A DNA stretch of 12,964 nt from Muribaculaceae bacterium (lineage in GTDB: Bacteria; Bacteroidota; Bacteroidia; Bacteroidales; Muribaculaceae): positions 1 to 12,964 of the forward strand of contig CADFRV010000044.1 in assembly GCA_902836725.1 (NCBI GenBank). The letters run 5' to 3'. The position numbers and the translations under genes are program-made. The notes beneath the pieces are model-generated. The model searched no databases. It worked only from the letters and a program-made list of their open reading frames with translations, and was not told the origin of the DNA. Positions 6,326 through 12,964 of the stretch are shown in pieces. Each line of letters begins with the position of its first letter. Within the stretch, counting starts at the first letter, position 1.

Positions 6326-8545
6326 ATGACTTTAAAAAAAGAATTCAAGTATCTGGGAGCCGGCCCTCTCATCTGTGCCTTGGGACTTCTCCCGGTGGAT
6401 GCGGCTGCAAAAAAATCCCCGAAAGCCGGCGATGACGGGGTGAAGACCACATTCCAGACCTCACGCGAGTGGAGACCGACGATCGACAACCGCGCCGATG
6501 CGGTGATGGTCTATGGTGTCGGAGGAAATCCGAGCGATAAGAAAAGAGGCAAGCAGACCTTCGAGGAACGGGTGAAAAGCTGGAAAGACCGCGGCTATAC
6601 GGTGCATTTCATGACCGGTATCGCCTGGGGAGAGTATCAGGACTATTTCACCGGCCGGTGGGACGGCAAGCGCCATCTCGACGAAGGGCAGGTGACGCAG
6701 CGGGGCGATACGATCTGGCACGGACATATGGTCCCCTATATCGTGCCCTCCGAGAATTTCCTCAAGTATATGAAGGAGCGCCATGTGAAGCGGGTGATAG
6801 ATGCCGGAGTGGATGCGATCTTCATGGAGGAACCCGAATTCTGGGCGCGCGCAGGCTACAGCGACGCTTTCAAGAAGGAATGGAAAGAGTATTACGGCAC
6901 CGACTGGCGTCCGCAGCATGAATCTCCCGAAGCCACATACCTGGCTAACAAACTGAAATACCACCTGTATTACCGTGCCCTCAACGAGGTGTTCACCTAC
7001 GCCAAGGAATATGGGCGCTCGCTCGGCCGCGACATAAAGTGCTATGTCCCCACCCATTCGCTGGTCAACTATTCGCAGTGGCAGATAGTAAGCCCCGAGG
7101 CGAGCCTCGCATCGCTCCCTTGTGTTGACGGCTATATCGCCCAGGTATGGACAGGCACATCGCGCGAGCCCAATTTCTTCAACGGCGTGCAGAAAGAGCG
7201 CGTGTTCGAGACGGCATATCTTGAATACGGGTCGATGGAGTCGATGACGGCGCCCACAGGCCGCAAGATGTTCTTCCTTACCGATCCCATAGAGGACCGC
7301 GCCAAGGACTGGGACGATTACAAACGCAACTACCAGGCCACCTTTGTGGCTCAGCTCCTCTATCCCGGCGTGGCCGACTACGAGATAATGCCGTGGCCCG
7401 AACGTATTTACGAGGGGTTGTACCGCACGAGTGCCGACAGCGACGAGAAGACCCGCATACCGCGCTTCTATTCAGCGCAGATGCAGGTGATGGTCAACGC
7501 GCTCAACAAGATGCCCGTGAGCGACAACAAGGTTTCCGGAACCGGCGGCATAGGGGTGCTCATGTCGAACTCGCTGATGTTCCAGCGATTCCCGCAGCAT
7601 GACGGTTATGAGGATCCGCAGCTTGCCAATTTCTACGGTCTGGCCCTCCCACTTGTGAAACGCGGCGTGCCGGTAAAGACGGTGCATATCGAGAATCTCG
7701 CTTTCCCCGCCACACTTGCCGATACCAAAGTGCTGCTGATGACATATGCCAATATGAAACCTCTCGATCAGGATGCGCACCGCTATCTGGCCGATTGGGT
7801 AAGGAAAGGTGGCATGCTCATATTCTGCGGCAGCGATGCCGATCCTTTCCAGAGCGTGCAGGAGTGGTGGAATACAGGCTCGAACTCCTACAAGGCGCCG
7901 TCGCAGCATCTCTTCTCCCTTATGGGAGTGCCTGAGGATGCCGCCGCAGGTGAGTATAAGGTCGGAAAAGGCACTCTGCTTGTGATGCGTGATGATCCTA
8001 AGATGCATATCATAAACAAGAACGGCGACGCTGCGTTTGTTGAGGCTGTCAGCCGCCTGTATGCGCTTAAGAACAAAGGTGTGCGTCCCGAGTTCAAGAA
8101 CGATTTCCTGTTGAAGCGTGGCCCCTATACGATAGCGGCAGTGGTTGACGAAGGTGTGGATACAAAGCCGCTTGTGCTGAAAGGAAGCTACATCGATATG
8201 TTCAATCCGGAACTCCCTGTGCGTGGTGAAGTGGCTGTGAATCCCGGAAGCCAGGCGCTCCTGCTTGACATTGATGCGGTTGCCAAGCCCCGGCAGCCGC
8301 AGGTGCTTGCCGCCTCGTTCCGTGAATCAGACGAAGAGACCGGCAAACGCGCTTACTCCTTTGTGGCAAAAAGCCCGATAGATACCGACGGCGTGGCGCG
8401 CGTGCTTCTTCCCGAAGCTCCTGTCAGCGTACTGGTAGATGGTGTTGAAACCGCCGATCCCTCCTCCTGGGATGCCGGCAGCCGCACCTACCTCCTGAAA
8501 TTCGAGAACCATCCCGACGGCCACCGCGTGCAGTTCCGCTGGTAA
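6326..8545 (+). CDS. Exported GH42-like putative glycoside hydrolase, family unassigned
   Basis: A 739-residue protein with a type I signal peptide: basic start, hydrophobic segment to about residue 22, and likely cleavage after the AAA at 26-28. Residues about 55-370 read as a TIM barrel. The strand end GVDAIFMEEPEFW (161-173), with Glu168, Glu169 and Glu171, and later YEIMPWPE (352-359, Glu353) are the best acidic active-site candidates; FFLTDP (316-321) ends another likely strand with Asp320. Residues about 405-510 resemble the Rossmann/amidotransferase-like domain that follows the barrel in GH42 enzymes (GIGVLMSN, RKGGMLIFCGSD), and about 640-739 form a beta-rich tail. This order suggests a beta-galactosidase-like or related glycosidase, but I cannot assign a family or substrate. 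It is periplasmic or exported, as no lipobox is present. It has its own promoter and terminator, so it is monocistronic. Confidence 0.75.
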   Translation: MTLKKEFKYLGAGPLICALGLLPVDAAAKKSPKAGDDGVKTTFQTSREWRPTIDNRADAVMVYGVGGNPSDKKRGKQTFEERVKSWKDRGYTVHFMTGIAWGEYQDYFTGRWDGKRHLDEGQVTQRGDTIWHGHMVPYIVPSENFLKYMKERHVKRVIDAGVDAIFMEEPEFWARAGYSDAFKKEWKEYYGTDWRPQHESPEATYLANKLKYHLYYRALNEVFTYAKEYGRSLGRDIKCYVPTHSLVNYSQWQIVSPEASLASLPCVDGYIAQVWTGTSREPNFFNGVQKERVFETAYLEYGSMESMTAPTGRKMFFLTDPIEDRAKDWDDYKRNYQATFVAQLLYPGVADYEIMPWPERIYEGLYRTSADSDEKTRIPRFYSAQMQVMVNALNKMPVSDNKVSGTGGIGVLMSNSLMFQRFPQHDGYEDPQLANFYGLALPLVKRGVPVKTVHIENLAFPATLADTKVLLMTYANMKPLDQDAHRYLADWVRKGGMLIFCGSDADPFQSVQEWWNTGSNSYKAPSQHLFSLMGVPEDAAAGEYKVGKGTLLVMRDDPKMHIINKNGDAAFVEAVSRLYALKNKGVRPEFKNDFLLKRGPYTIAAVVDEGVDTKPLVLKGSYIDMFNPELPVRGEVAVNPGSQALLLDIDAVAKPRQPQVLAASFRESDEETGKRAYSFVAKSPIDTDGVARVLLPEAPVSVLVDGVETADPSSWDAGSRTYLLKFENHPDGHRVQFRW

Positions 8546-8566
8546 GGTCGTTTCCATATGATTTTT

Positions 8567-8609
8567 ACGATGCGCCGGAGCACTTCGCTCCCGGCGCATC
8601 GTCTGTTTT
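8567..8609 (+). terminator. Rho-independent terminator after the glycosidase-like gene
   Basis: ACGATGCGCCGG (8567-8578) and CCGGCGCATCGT (8591-8602) form a perfect 12-bp stem. The apex can extend by AGC/GCT with one bulged C. CTGTTTT follows on the plus strand, and a T5 run precedes the stem. It lies 21 bp after the stop codon and isolates the gene from the fructan module. Confidence 0.8.
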
Positions 8610-8637
8610 CCAGTGGAGGTTTCTGGCGAAAAAAAGC

Positions 8638-8680
8638 GGTCAGATATGGAGAATAGCAGGTCATTCAGGTAAATATGGGA
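8638..8680 (+). repeat. Imperfect direct repeat upstream of the fructan module
   Basis: GGTCAGATATGGAG (8638-8651) and GGTAAATATGGGAG (8668-8681) share GGT, ATATGG and a purine end, about 29-30 bp apart. They lie upstream of the better-placed repeat at 8686-8722. This may be a distal regulator site, but the match is modest. Confidence 0.25.
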
Positions 8681-8685
8681 GCGGA

Positions 8686-8722
8686 TGCAACATTTTTAAC
8701 ATGAAATGCACGATTTTTTTAA
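8686..8722 (+). promoter_or_regulatory. Candidate AraC/HTCS-type operator, 21-bp direct repeats
   Basis: TGCAACATTTTTAA (8686-8699) and TGCACGATTTTTTTAA (8707-8722) start exactly 21 bp apart, two helical turns on the same face. The second copy ends one base before the -33 region of the promoter at 8724-8752. AraC-family activators typically use direct half-sites 21 bp apart abutting the promoter, and in Bacteroides fructan loci the activator is a hybrid two-component system with an AraC-type DNA-binding domain. The regulator gene itself is not in the window. Confidence 0.4.
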
Positions 8723-8723
8723 G

Positions 8724-8752
8724 TTCGGGAAGCGGGTGTTAGGCTATTTTTG
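8724..8752 (+). promoter_or_regulatory. Promoter of the DUF4960-GH32 operon
   Basis: TATTTTTG (8745-8752) is an exact -7 box. The -33 position has only TTC (8724-8726) at 18-bp spacing, a weak element that would fit an activator-dependent promoter. The predicted start near 8759 leaves a leader of about 65 nt before the ATG at 8825. Confidence 0.5.
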
Positions 8753-8824
8753 CGCTTGGAAATTCTTGCCTGTCAGTAAGCCTTAAACTGAAAATTCATA
8801 ACCAGAAATATTTTTAGAATACCG

Positions 8825-10342
8825 ATGAAAAAATGCTATTTTCTTGCAGCCGCGGCAATGCTGATGCTCGGGAGCTGCACACAGGATGGTGACACGATCT
8901 ACCAGGAAATCGATCCCCCCACGCTTAATATCGACGACGTGCGTTCGGATCTCATTGAGATGACCGCTGAAGGGAAAGATGTGACTTTCTCATGGCCTAT
9001 GCTTCCGGAAGGCCTGAGCATGGTGGTGGACGTGGTTAAGGAGGGCACTACCGTGCAGCGTGAGACTTACGCCCGCGACGTGACGAGCTTTATCCAGAAA
9101 GACCTTGACAGCAACGTGCGTTTCGCATATGTGTTCCGTGTGACCGACGGCACGCTTTATTCCGACGGCATTGTAAAAACATATACACGTCCCGGCGCTA
9201 CAGCTCCTGCCGAGGTGGCTGTGGCACAGCGTGAAGGTGCCGAGGGCTACGAGGCCGTTCTGACATGGGCTCCCCTCACTGATGCCGACGAGGTGCAGAT
9301 CGACATAACCAAAGGTGGCGACACCGAGAATGTGATTGTGGACGGCAACGCTGTGTCATACACATACAAGGGTGTGGCCGACGGCGACGAGATCAGTTTC
9401 TCACTGGTGGCACGCAACGAGCTTGGAGAATCGCTCCCCGTATCCACATCGCTCAAGGCCGGCAAGACAGCTGTGGCTTTCGTAAGCTACTACGCCACAC
9501 CTGAGGAACTGGTGCAGAACGGCGACGACGACGAGGCTTCGGCATGGCTGTGGTTCCACAGCGAGTATCCCAACAGCCGTTACCTCTATTTCGGCGATAT
9601 CAAGTCGGCCGACGACCTGAAGGATCTGCGTGTGCTCTTCTATATCCGCGACCTCGACAACGGTAGCGAGAACGATGTATGGAACCAGCCTGCATGCGTT
9701 CAGGACGCCACCCCGTTCGTGACCGAGTGGTACCGCAACGGCGGCAACATCCTCCTGTGGCAGCACGCCTGCACCTATGTGGGCGATCTGGGACGTATCG
9801 ACAAGAACCTCCTCATGAGCAATGACCGCCGTATCACTACAGGCAAAGGATTCTTCAGCAACGACAGATGGTATATGGCCGTATGCGCCAACCTCGCCGG
9901 ACGCTACTATATCGACTACTCCAAACACCCGATCTACAACGGTGTGGCGGTGAACTCCAACAAGACCATCACCGTGAAGGGACGCTGCTGGACTGAGGAC
10001 CACAATTGCTGCTTCTTCAACATCCCCTCGGCACTTACCGGCATGCACAACCAGAGCGCCGACACATACAAGGTACTCACAGAGACTTACGGCATCTATC
10101 CTCTGGCCACATGGGACAACGAGCAGATGAACTTCGTGTCGATGCTCAACGTATGGGAGGCACAGCAGGGCAATACCGATTTCAAAGGCACTGTGCTCTG
10201 TATGGGCAACGGCGGTCTGGAATTCTCCTATAAGAACGACGACGCTACCCCCGACGTAAGCGCATATCCGATGAACAACCCCTATCACGGCAACATTCTC
10301 AAGGTTGCCCGCAACGCCATCGAATACCTCAAGACAAGATAA
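8825..10342 (+). CDS. DUF4960-type surface lipoprotein, likely fructan-binding
   Basis: A 505-residue lipoprotein. The signal peptide ends in the lipobox LGSC with lipidated Cys18, followed by acidic residues (TQDGD) that favour outer-membrane surface export in Bacteroidetes. Residues about 30-122 and 126-210 look like two Fn3-like beta domains (FSWPMLPEG, LTWAPLTDADEVQID). Residues about 214-505 match my memory of the DUF4960 family, with an alpha/beta core (RYLYFGDIKSADDLKDLRVL, then WYRNGGNILLWQHA) and aromatic-rich segments suited to sugar binding. In Bacteroides thetaiotaomicron the comparable protein beside the surface GH32 levanase (BT1761, from memory) binds levan. No catalytic motif is evident. 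The GH32 gene follows after 36 bp with no terminator between, so the two form an operon. The substrate is inferred from this neighbour. A catalytic role for the alpha/beta domain is not excluded. Confidence 0.8.
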   Translation: MKKCYFLAAAAMLMLGSCTQDGDTIYQEIDPPTLNIDDVRSDLIEMTAEGKDVTFSWPMLPEGLSMVVDVVKEGTTVQRETYARDVTSFIQKDLDSNVRFAYVFRVTDGTLYSDGIVKTYTRPGATAPAEVAVAQREGAEGYEAVLTWAPLTDADEVQIDITKGGDTENVIVDGNAVSYTYKGVADGDEISFSLVARNELGESLPVSTSLKAGKTAVAFVSYYATPEELVQNGDDDEASAWLWFHSEYPNSRYLYFGDIKSADDLKDLRVLFYIRDLDNGSENDVWNQPACVQDATPFVTEWYRNGGNILLWQHACTYVGDLGRIDKNLLMSNDRRITTGKGFFSNDRWYMAVCANLAGRYYIDYSKHPIYNGVAVNSNKTITVKGRCWTEDHNCCFFNIPSALTGMHNQSADTYKVLTETYGIYPLATWDNEQMNFVSMLNVWEAQQGNTDFKGTVLCMGNGGLEFSYKNDDATPDVSAYPMNNPYHGNILKVARNAIEYLKTR

Positions 10343-10378
10343 ACACAGTTCCCATTTATAAAAAATTTACAAGCATAT

Positions 10379-11908
10379 ATGAAACCGATTATATACTACA
10401 TGGGAGCTGCCGCCCTCATGCTCGCATCCTGTACCAAAGAGGCCGACACGATAGTGGAGGTAGTGAAAGAGGGGGAAAAGGGTTCCCAGGCTGAACTCCA
10501 GATACAGCCCACACCCGATATCGCCACAGATTACCGCGAACAGTGGCGTCCGCAGATCCACTTCACACCACGTCAGAACTGGATCAACGACCCCAACGGC
10601 ATGGTGTATGCCGACGGCATCTGGCATCTCTATTACCAGTATAATCCTTGCGGACAGGACTGGGGCAACATGTCGTGGGGCCACGCCACATCCACCGATC
10701 TCTTCCACTGGAAGGAACAGCCTGTGGCGATCATGCCCGACGAACTCGGATACATCTACTCCGGCAGTGCCGTTGTCGACAAAAACAATACCGCAGGTTT
10801 CGGCGCGGGAGCCATTGTGGCCATCTATACTTCGCACGGTGCCCACGAGCAGCAGTCTATCGCCTACAGTACCGACGGCGGCATGACTTTCACCAAGTAT
10901 GAGGGGAACCCCGTCATCAAGAACACTTCACACGGCGATTACCGCGATCCGAAGGTGTTCTGGAGCGACGAATACAATTGCTGGTACATGATTTTCGCTC
11001 TCGGCGGCGAGCACACCGCCCAGATATGGAAATCCGATGACCTGAAGAAATGGACCATCTGTTCCACATTCGCAGTGAGCCGTTACAGCGGTTGCCAGCA
11101 GGGCGTATGGGAGTGTACCGACATGTTCACCATGGATTACAAGGGTGAGAAGAAATATGTCATCACAGTCAACATAAGCGGCGGATTCCCCAATGGCGGC
11201 GGATCGGGCACTATGTACTTCGTAGGTTCTTTCGACGGAAAGAAATTCACCCCCGACGCATATGACTACCCTCTCTGGGCTGAGCAGGGACTCGACAATT
11301 ACGCGAGTGTTACATGGTCAAACACCGGCGACCGCAGGGTTTCCATCGGCTGGATGAACAATCAGCTCTACTCCGGCAACTATCCCTGCAAGCCCTGGCG
11401 CAGCAGCATGACACTGCCCCGCGACCTGGTGCTCGGGGAATACAACGGCACACCTATCATCATGACCACCATCGCAAAGGAAATTGAAGGAATAGCAGGT
11501 GAATGGCGTCCCGCAAGGGTATCGCTCGGTATCACCGACGCATATCAGCTCAATGTGCCTGTAAATCTCGGCAGCGACTGCGTGATCACTCTCGGCAATG
11601 CCGCAGGTGAGGAGTATGAGGTGAAGGTTGACGCGGCCAACCGTCGTGTAATCATCGACCGCGGCGGCAGGACCGGCACATATTCCGCACGAGAATTCCC
11701 GCTGACCCACGTGGTAGGCAACCTCAATACCGACAAGAACGATATCGTGCTCCAGTTCTACGTGGACCAGTCTTCCGTAGAGCTTACTACTGAAGATGGC
11801 TCGCTTATGATGTCGACACTCGTGTTCCCGACGACTATCTACGACCGTCTGAAGGTGGAGGGACAGGATCCCGAAGCCAAAGTGCGCGATCTTTCGAGAG
11901 TATGGTGA
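10379..11908 (+). CDS. GH32 lipoprotein, levanase/inulinase/fructanase type
   Basis: A 509-residue glycoside hydrolase family 32 enzyme that cuts beta-fructosyl linkages in levan, inulin or sucrose with retention of configuration. The lipobox LASC gives lipidated Cys18, followed by acidic TKEAD, so surface anchoring is likely. The five-bladed propeller (about 55-360) holds the nucleophile Asp71 in WINDPNG (68-74), the transition-state stabiliser Asp190 in RDP (189-191) and the acid/base Glu245 in WECTD (244-248). SGSAVVD (128-134) is also typical. Residues about 375-509 form the GH32C beta-sandwich, with AREFPLT and SSVELTTEDGSLMM. All key residues are present and length is normal. Endo- versus exo-action and the preferred linkage cannot be read from sequence alone. 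Surface location plus the DUF4960 partner point to a role like the B. theta surface endo-levanase. Confidence 0.95.
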   Translation: MKPIIYYMGAAALMLASCTKEADTIVEVVKEGEKGSQAELQIQPTPDIATDYREQWRPQIHFTPRQNWINDPNGMVYADGIWHLYYQYNPCGQDWGNMSWGHATSTDLFHWKEQPVAIMPDELGYIYSGSAVVDKNNTAGFGAGAIVAIYTSHGAHEQQSIAYSTDGGMTFTKYEGNPVIKNTSHGDYRDPKVFWSDEYNCWYMIFALGGEHTAQIWKSDDLKKWTICSTFAVSRYSGCQQGVWECTDMFTMDYKGEKKYVITVNISGGFPNGGGSGTMYFVGSFDGKKFTPDAYDYPLWAEQGLDNYASVTWSNTGDRRVSIGWMNNQLYSGNYPCKPWRSSMTLPRDLVLGEYNGTPIIMTTIAKEIEGIAGEWRPARVSLGITDAYQLNVPVNLGSDCVITLGNAAGEEYEVKVDAANRRVIIDRGGRTGTYSAREFPLTHVVGNLNTDKNDIVLQFYVDQSSVELTTEDGSLMMSTLVFPTTIYDRLKVEGQDPEAKVRDLSRVW

Positions 11909-11942
11909 ATGAAGTCACCTGAGTCTATAAGTTTATGAATCT

Positions 11943-11979
11943 GTGCAGGGTAATTCTCTTGGATTCCCCTGCACGTTTT
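11943..11979 (+). terminator. Terminator of the fructan operon
   Basis: GTGCAGGG (11943-11950) pairs perfectly with CCCTGCAC (11967-11974) across a 16-nt loop, part of which (AAT/ATT) can pair further. GTTTTCTGATTTT follows as a T-rich tail. It lies about 35 bp after the GH32 stop codon and before the promoter of the SGNH gene. Confidence 0.75.
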
Positions 11980-12014
11980 CTGATTTTATTACCGGACTAC
12001 CTGGAAAGAATCAT

Positions 12015-12022
12015 TAATTTTG
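12015..12022 (+). promoter_or_regulatory. -7 box of the SGNH hydrolase gene
   Basis: TAATTTTG matches TAnnTTTG exactly and lies 36 bp before the ATG at 12059. No TTTG or TTG is found 19-21 bases upstream, which would fit an activated or weak promoter. The element GATTTTATTA (11982-11991) begins 33 bp before the box, the same offset as GATTTTTTTA before the fructan operon promoter. Confidence 0.45.
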
Positions 12023-12058
12023 CATTGTAAACATACTACTTAAATCTATCTGACATAG

Positions 12059-12964
12059 ATGAAAAAACTTTCAATCCTGACATTCCTGTTGTCTGTATTC
12101 CTGTTTGGAAATGCAGCCCAGACACCGGGGGAGAAGTATGGCAGCTTCTCAGTGATCGGTGACTCTTATTCCACTTTCATGGGATTCACCGACCCGCTTC
12201 CCAATGCCCAGTGGTACCCGCATGCCGGAAACGCCATGGCAAGCGTGGAACAGACCTGGTGGAAACTTTTCGAGCATGCAAGCGGCATGGAGCTTGTGCA
12301 GAACAACTCTTTCTCCGGGAGTACCATCTGCACACACAGCTGGAACAATGTCACCGACCTTACAAACTCTTTTGTGGGACGTGTGGACAATCTCCGCGAG
12401 GCTGGCCTCATAATAGTGGAGGGCGCCACCAACGACAACAACGCCGGCTCGGTGATAGGCAATTATGTGTGGGACAATTTTACCGATGCCGACAAGCGCA
12501 CTTTCCGCGGAGGCACGGCTTATGTGATTGATTTCCTGCAGAAAAAATATCCCGAATCGCAGCTGATCTTCATGCTCAACAACGGTCTGCGCGCCGATAT
12601 CAACGAGAGTGTGCAGACCATCTGCGACCATTACGGGGTGCCGGTGCTCAAGCTCCACGACATAACCAAGATCGAGGAGCACCCCGACGTGCCCGGCATG
12701 ATCGCCATCAACGAGCAGCTCATGGAGATGCTCTGCGAAATGAACGGCATCACATACATTTCGGAAAACGTAAAAGTGAATGTGCCCGCAGCCAAGGCCG
12801 GGGCCGACGTGCTTGTGAACAAGCGCATGTATGCCGGGAAGTGGAATACCCTCTGCCTTCCGTTCGCCATGTCCGCATCGAAAATATCCGAGATATTCGG
12901 TGAAGGCGCCGAGGTGCAGACATATGCCTCATTTGCCGACAATAATGTGACACTGAAAAAGGTG
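12059..12964 (+). CDS. Exported SGNH/GDSL hydrolase, 3' end outside window
   Basis: The frame is open for 302 codons to the window end. A type I signal peptide (MKKLSILTFLLSVFLFGNAA) likely cleaves near residue 20, with no lipobox. Residues about 28-230 form an SGNH hydrolase domain: block I GDSYS (nucleophile Ser36), Gly87 in SFSGST, Asn125 in GATND, and His208 in EEHPDVPGM. Such enzymes are esterases, often removing acetyl groups from polysaccharides in Bacteroidetes loci. The usual DxxH aspartate, three residues before the histidine, is Ile205 here; Asp201 may replace it. From about 238 a beta-rich module begins with NKRMYAGKWNTLCLPFAM (254-271), a segment I recall as common in large exported Bacteroidales proteins. 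It has its own -7 box and follows a terminator, so it is not in the GH32 operon. The substrate is unknown. Confidence 0.82.
   Translation, partial: MKKLSILTFLLSVFLFGNAAQTPGEKYGSFSVIGDSYSTFMGFTDPLPNAQWYPHAGNAMASVEQTWWKLFEHASGMELVQNNSFSGSTICTHSWNNVTDLTNSFVGRVDNLREAGLIIVEGATNDNNAGSVIGNYVWDNFTDADKRTFRGGTAYVIDFLQKKYPESQLIFMLNNGLRADINESVQTICDHYGVPVLKLHDITKIEEHPDVPGMIAINEQLMEMLCEMNGITYISENVKVNVPAAKAGADVLVNKRMYAGKWNTLCLPFAMSASKISEIFGEGAEVQTYASFADNNVTLKKV

Noticed and set aside
9401..10288. 295-codon minus-strand ORF opposite the DUF4960 gene
   Set aside because: Antisense shadow created by the codon bias of the real gene; Val/His-rich with no domain or start signal.
1..12964. Insertion sequences, integrase genes, CRISPR arrays or prophage genes
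   Set aside because: None seen. The tRNA could serve as an attachment site, but no integrase or duplicated tRNA end is visible.

Overview
The window looks like chromosomal DNA from a member of the Bacteroidales. A gut Muribaculaceae-like genome is my best guess, inferred from moderately high GC, the protein style and the gene content. Supporting signs are several promoters of the Bacteroidetes type (TTTG or TTG, about 20 bp, then TAnnTTTG), mostly weak Shine-Dalgarno (SD) sequences, lipoproteins of the glycan-utilisation type, and a fructan-directed gene pair. No sequence search could be run, so family calls rest on motifs and recall.

Layout. (1) Positions 1-52 hold the 5' part of a tRNA-Pro(CGG) on the minus strand, cut by the window edge. 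(2) Positions 53-661 have no conventional gene but are rich in signals: two overlapping divergent promoters at 117-158, a leftward promoter at 424-449, a direct repeat, an SD-occluding helix and a 17-codon mini-ORF with a full SD. (3) Positions 584-6207 are a housekeeping block: cvpA followed by sufB-sufC-sufD-sufS, which encode the SufBC2D scaffold and the SufS cysteine desulfurase for Fe-S cluster assembly. (4) Between sufS and the next gene is a perfect 20-bp inverted repeat that overlaps the -7 box of a new promoter. (5) Positions 6326-8545 encode a large exported protein built like a three-domain glycosidase (GH42-like), with no confident family, followed by a strong terminator. (6) Positions 8686-11908 are a fructan module: a candidate AraC/HTCS-type operator (direct repeats 21 bp apart) and promoter, a DUF4960-type surface lipoprotein resembling the levan-binding protein of Bacteroides, and a GH32 lipoprotein (levanase/inulinase type), ending in a terminator. 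(7) Positions 12059-12964 begin an exported SGNH/GDSL hydrolase with a C-terminal beta domain, cut by the right edge.

How the genes work together. The suf block supplies Fe-S clusters from cysteine sulfur. The two lipoproteins probably sit together on the cell surface to bind and cut fructan. No SusC/SusD transporter pair and no sensor-regulator is visible here, so the module either continues outside the window or borrows them from elsewhere. The exported glycosidase-like and SGNH proteins may handle other parts of plant or host glycans, but they have their own promoters. The least explained part is the 117-449 interval, where divergent and convergent promoters suggest a small RNA or leader-peptide locus next to the tRNA.
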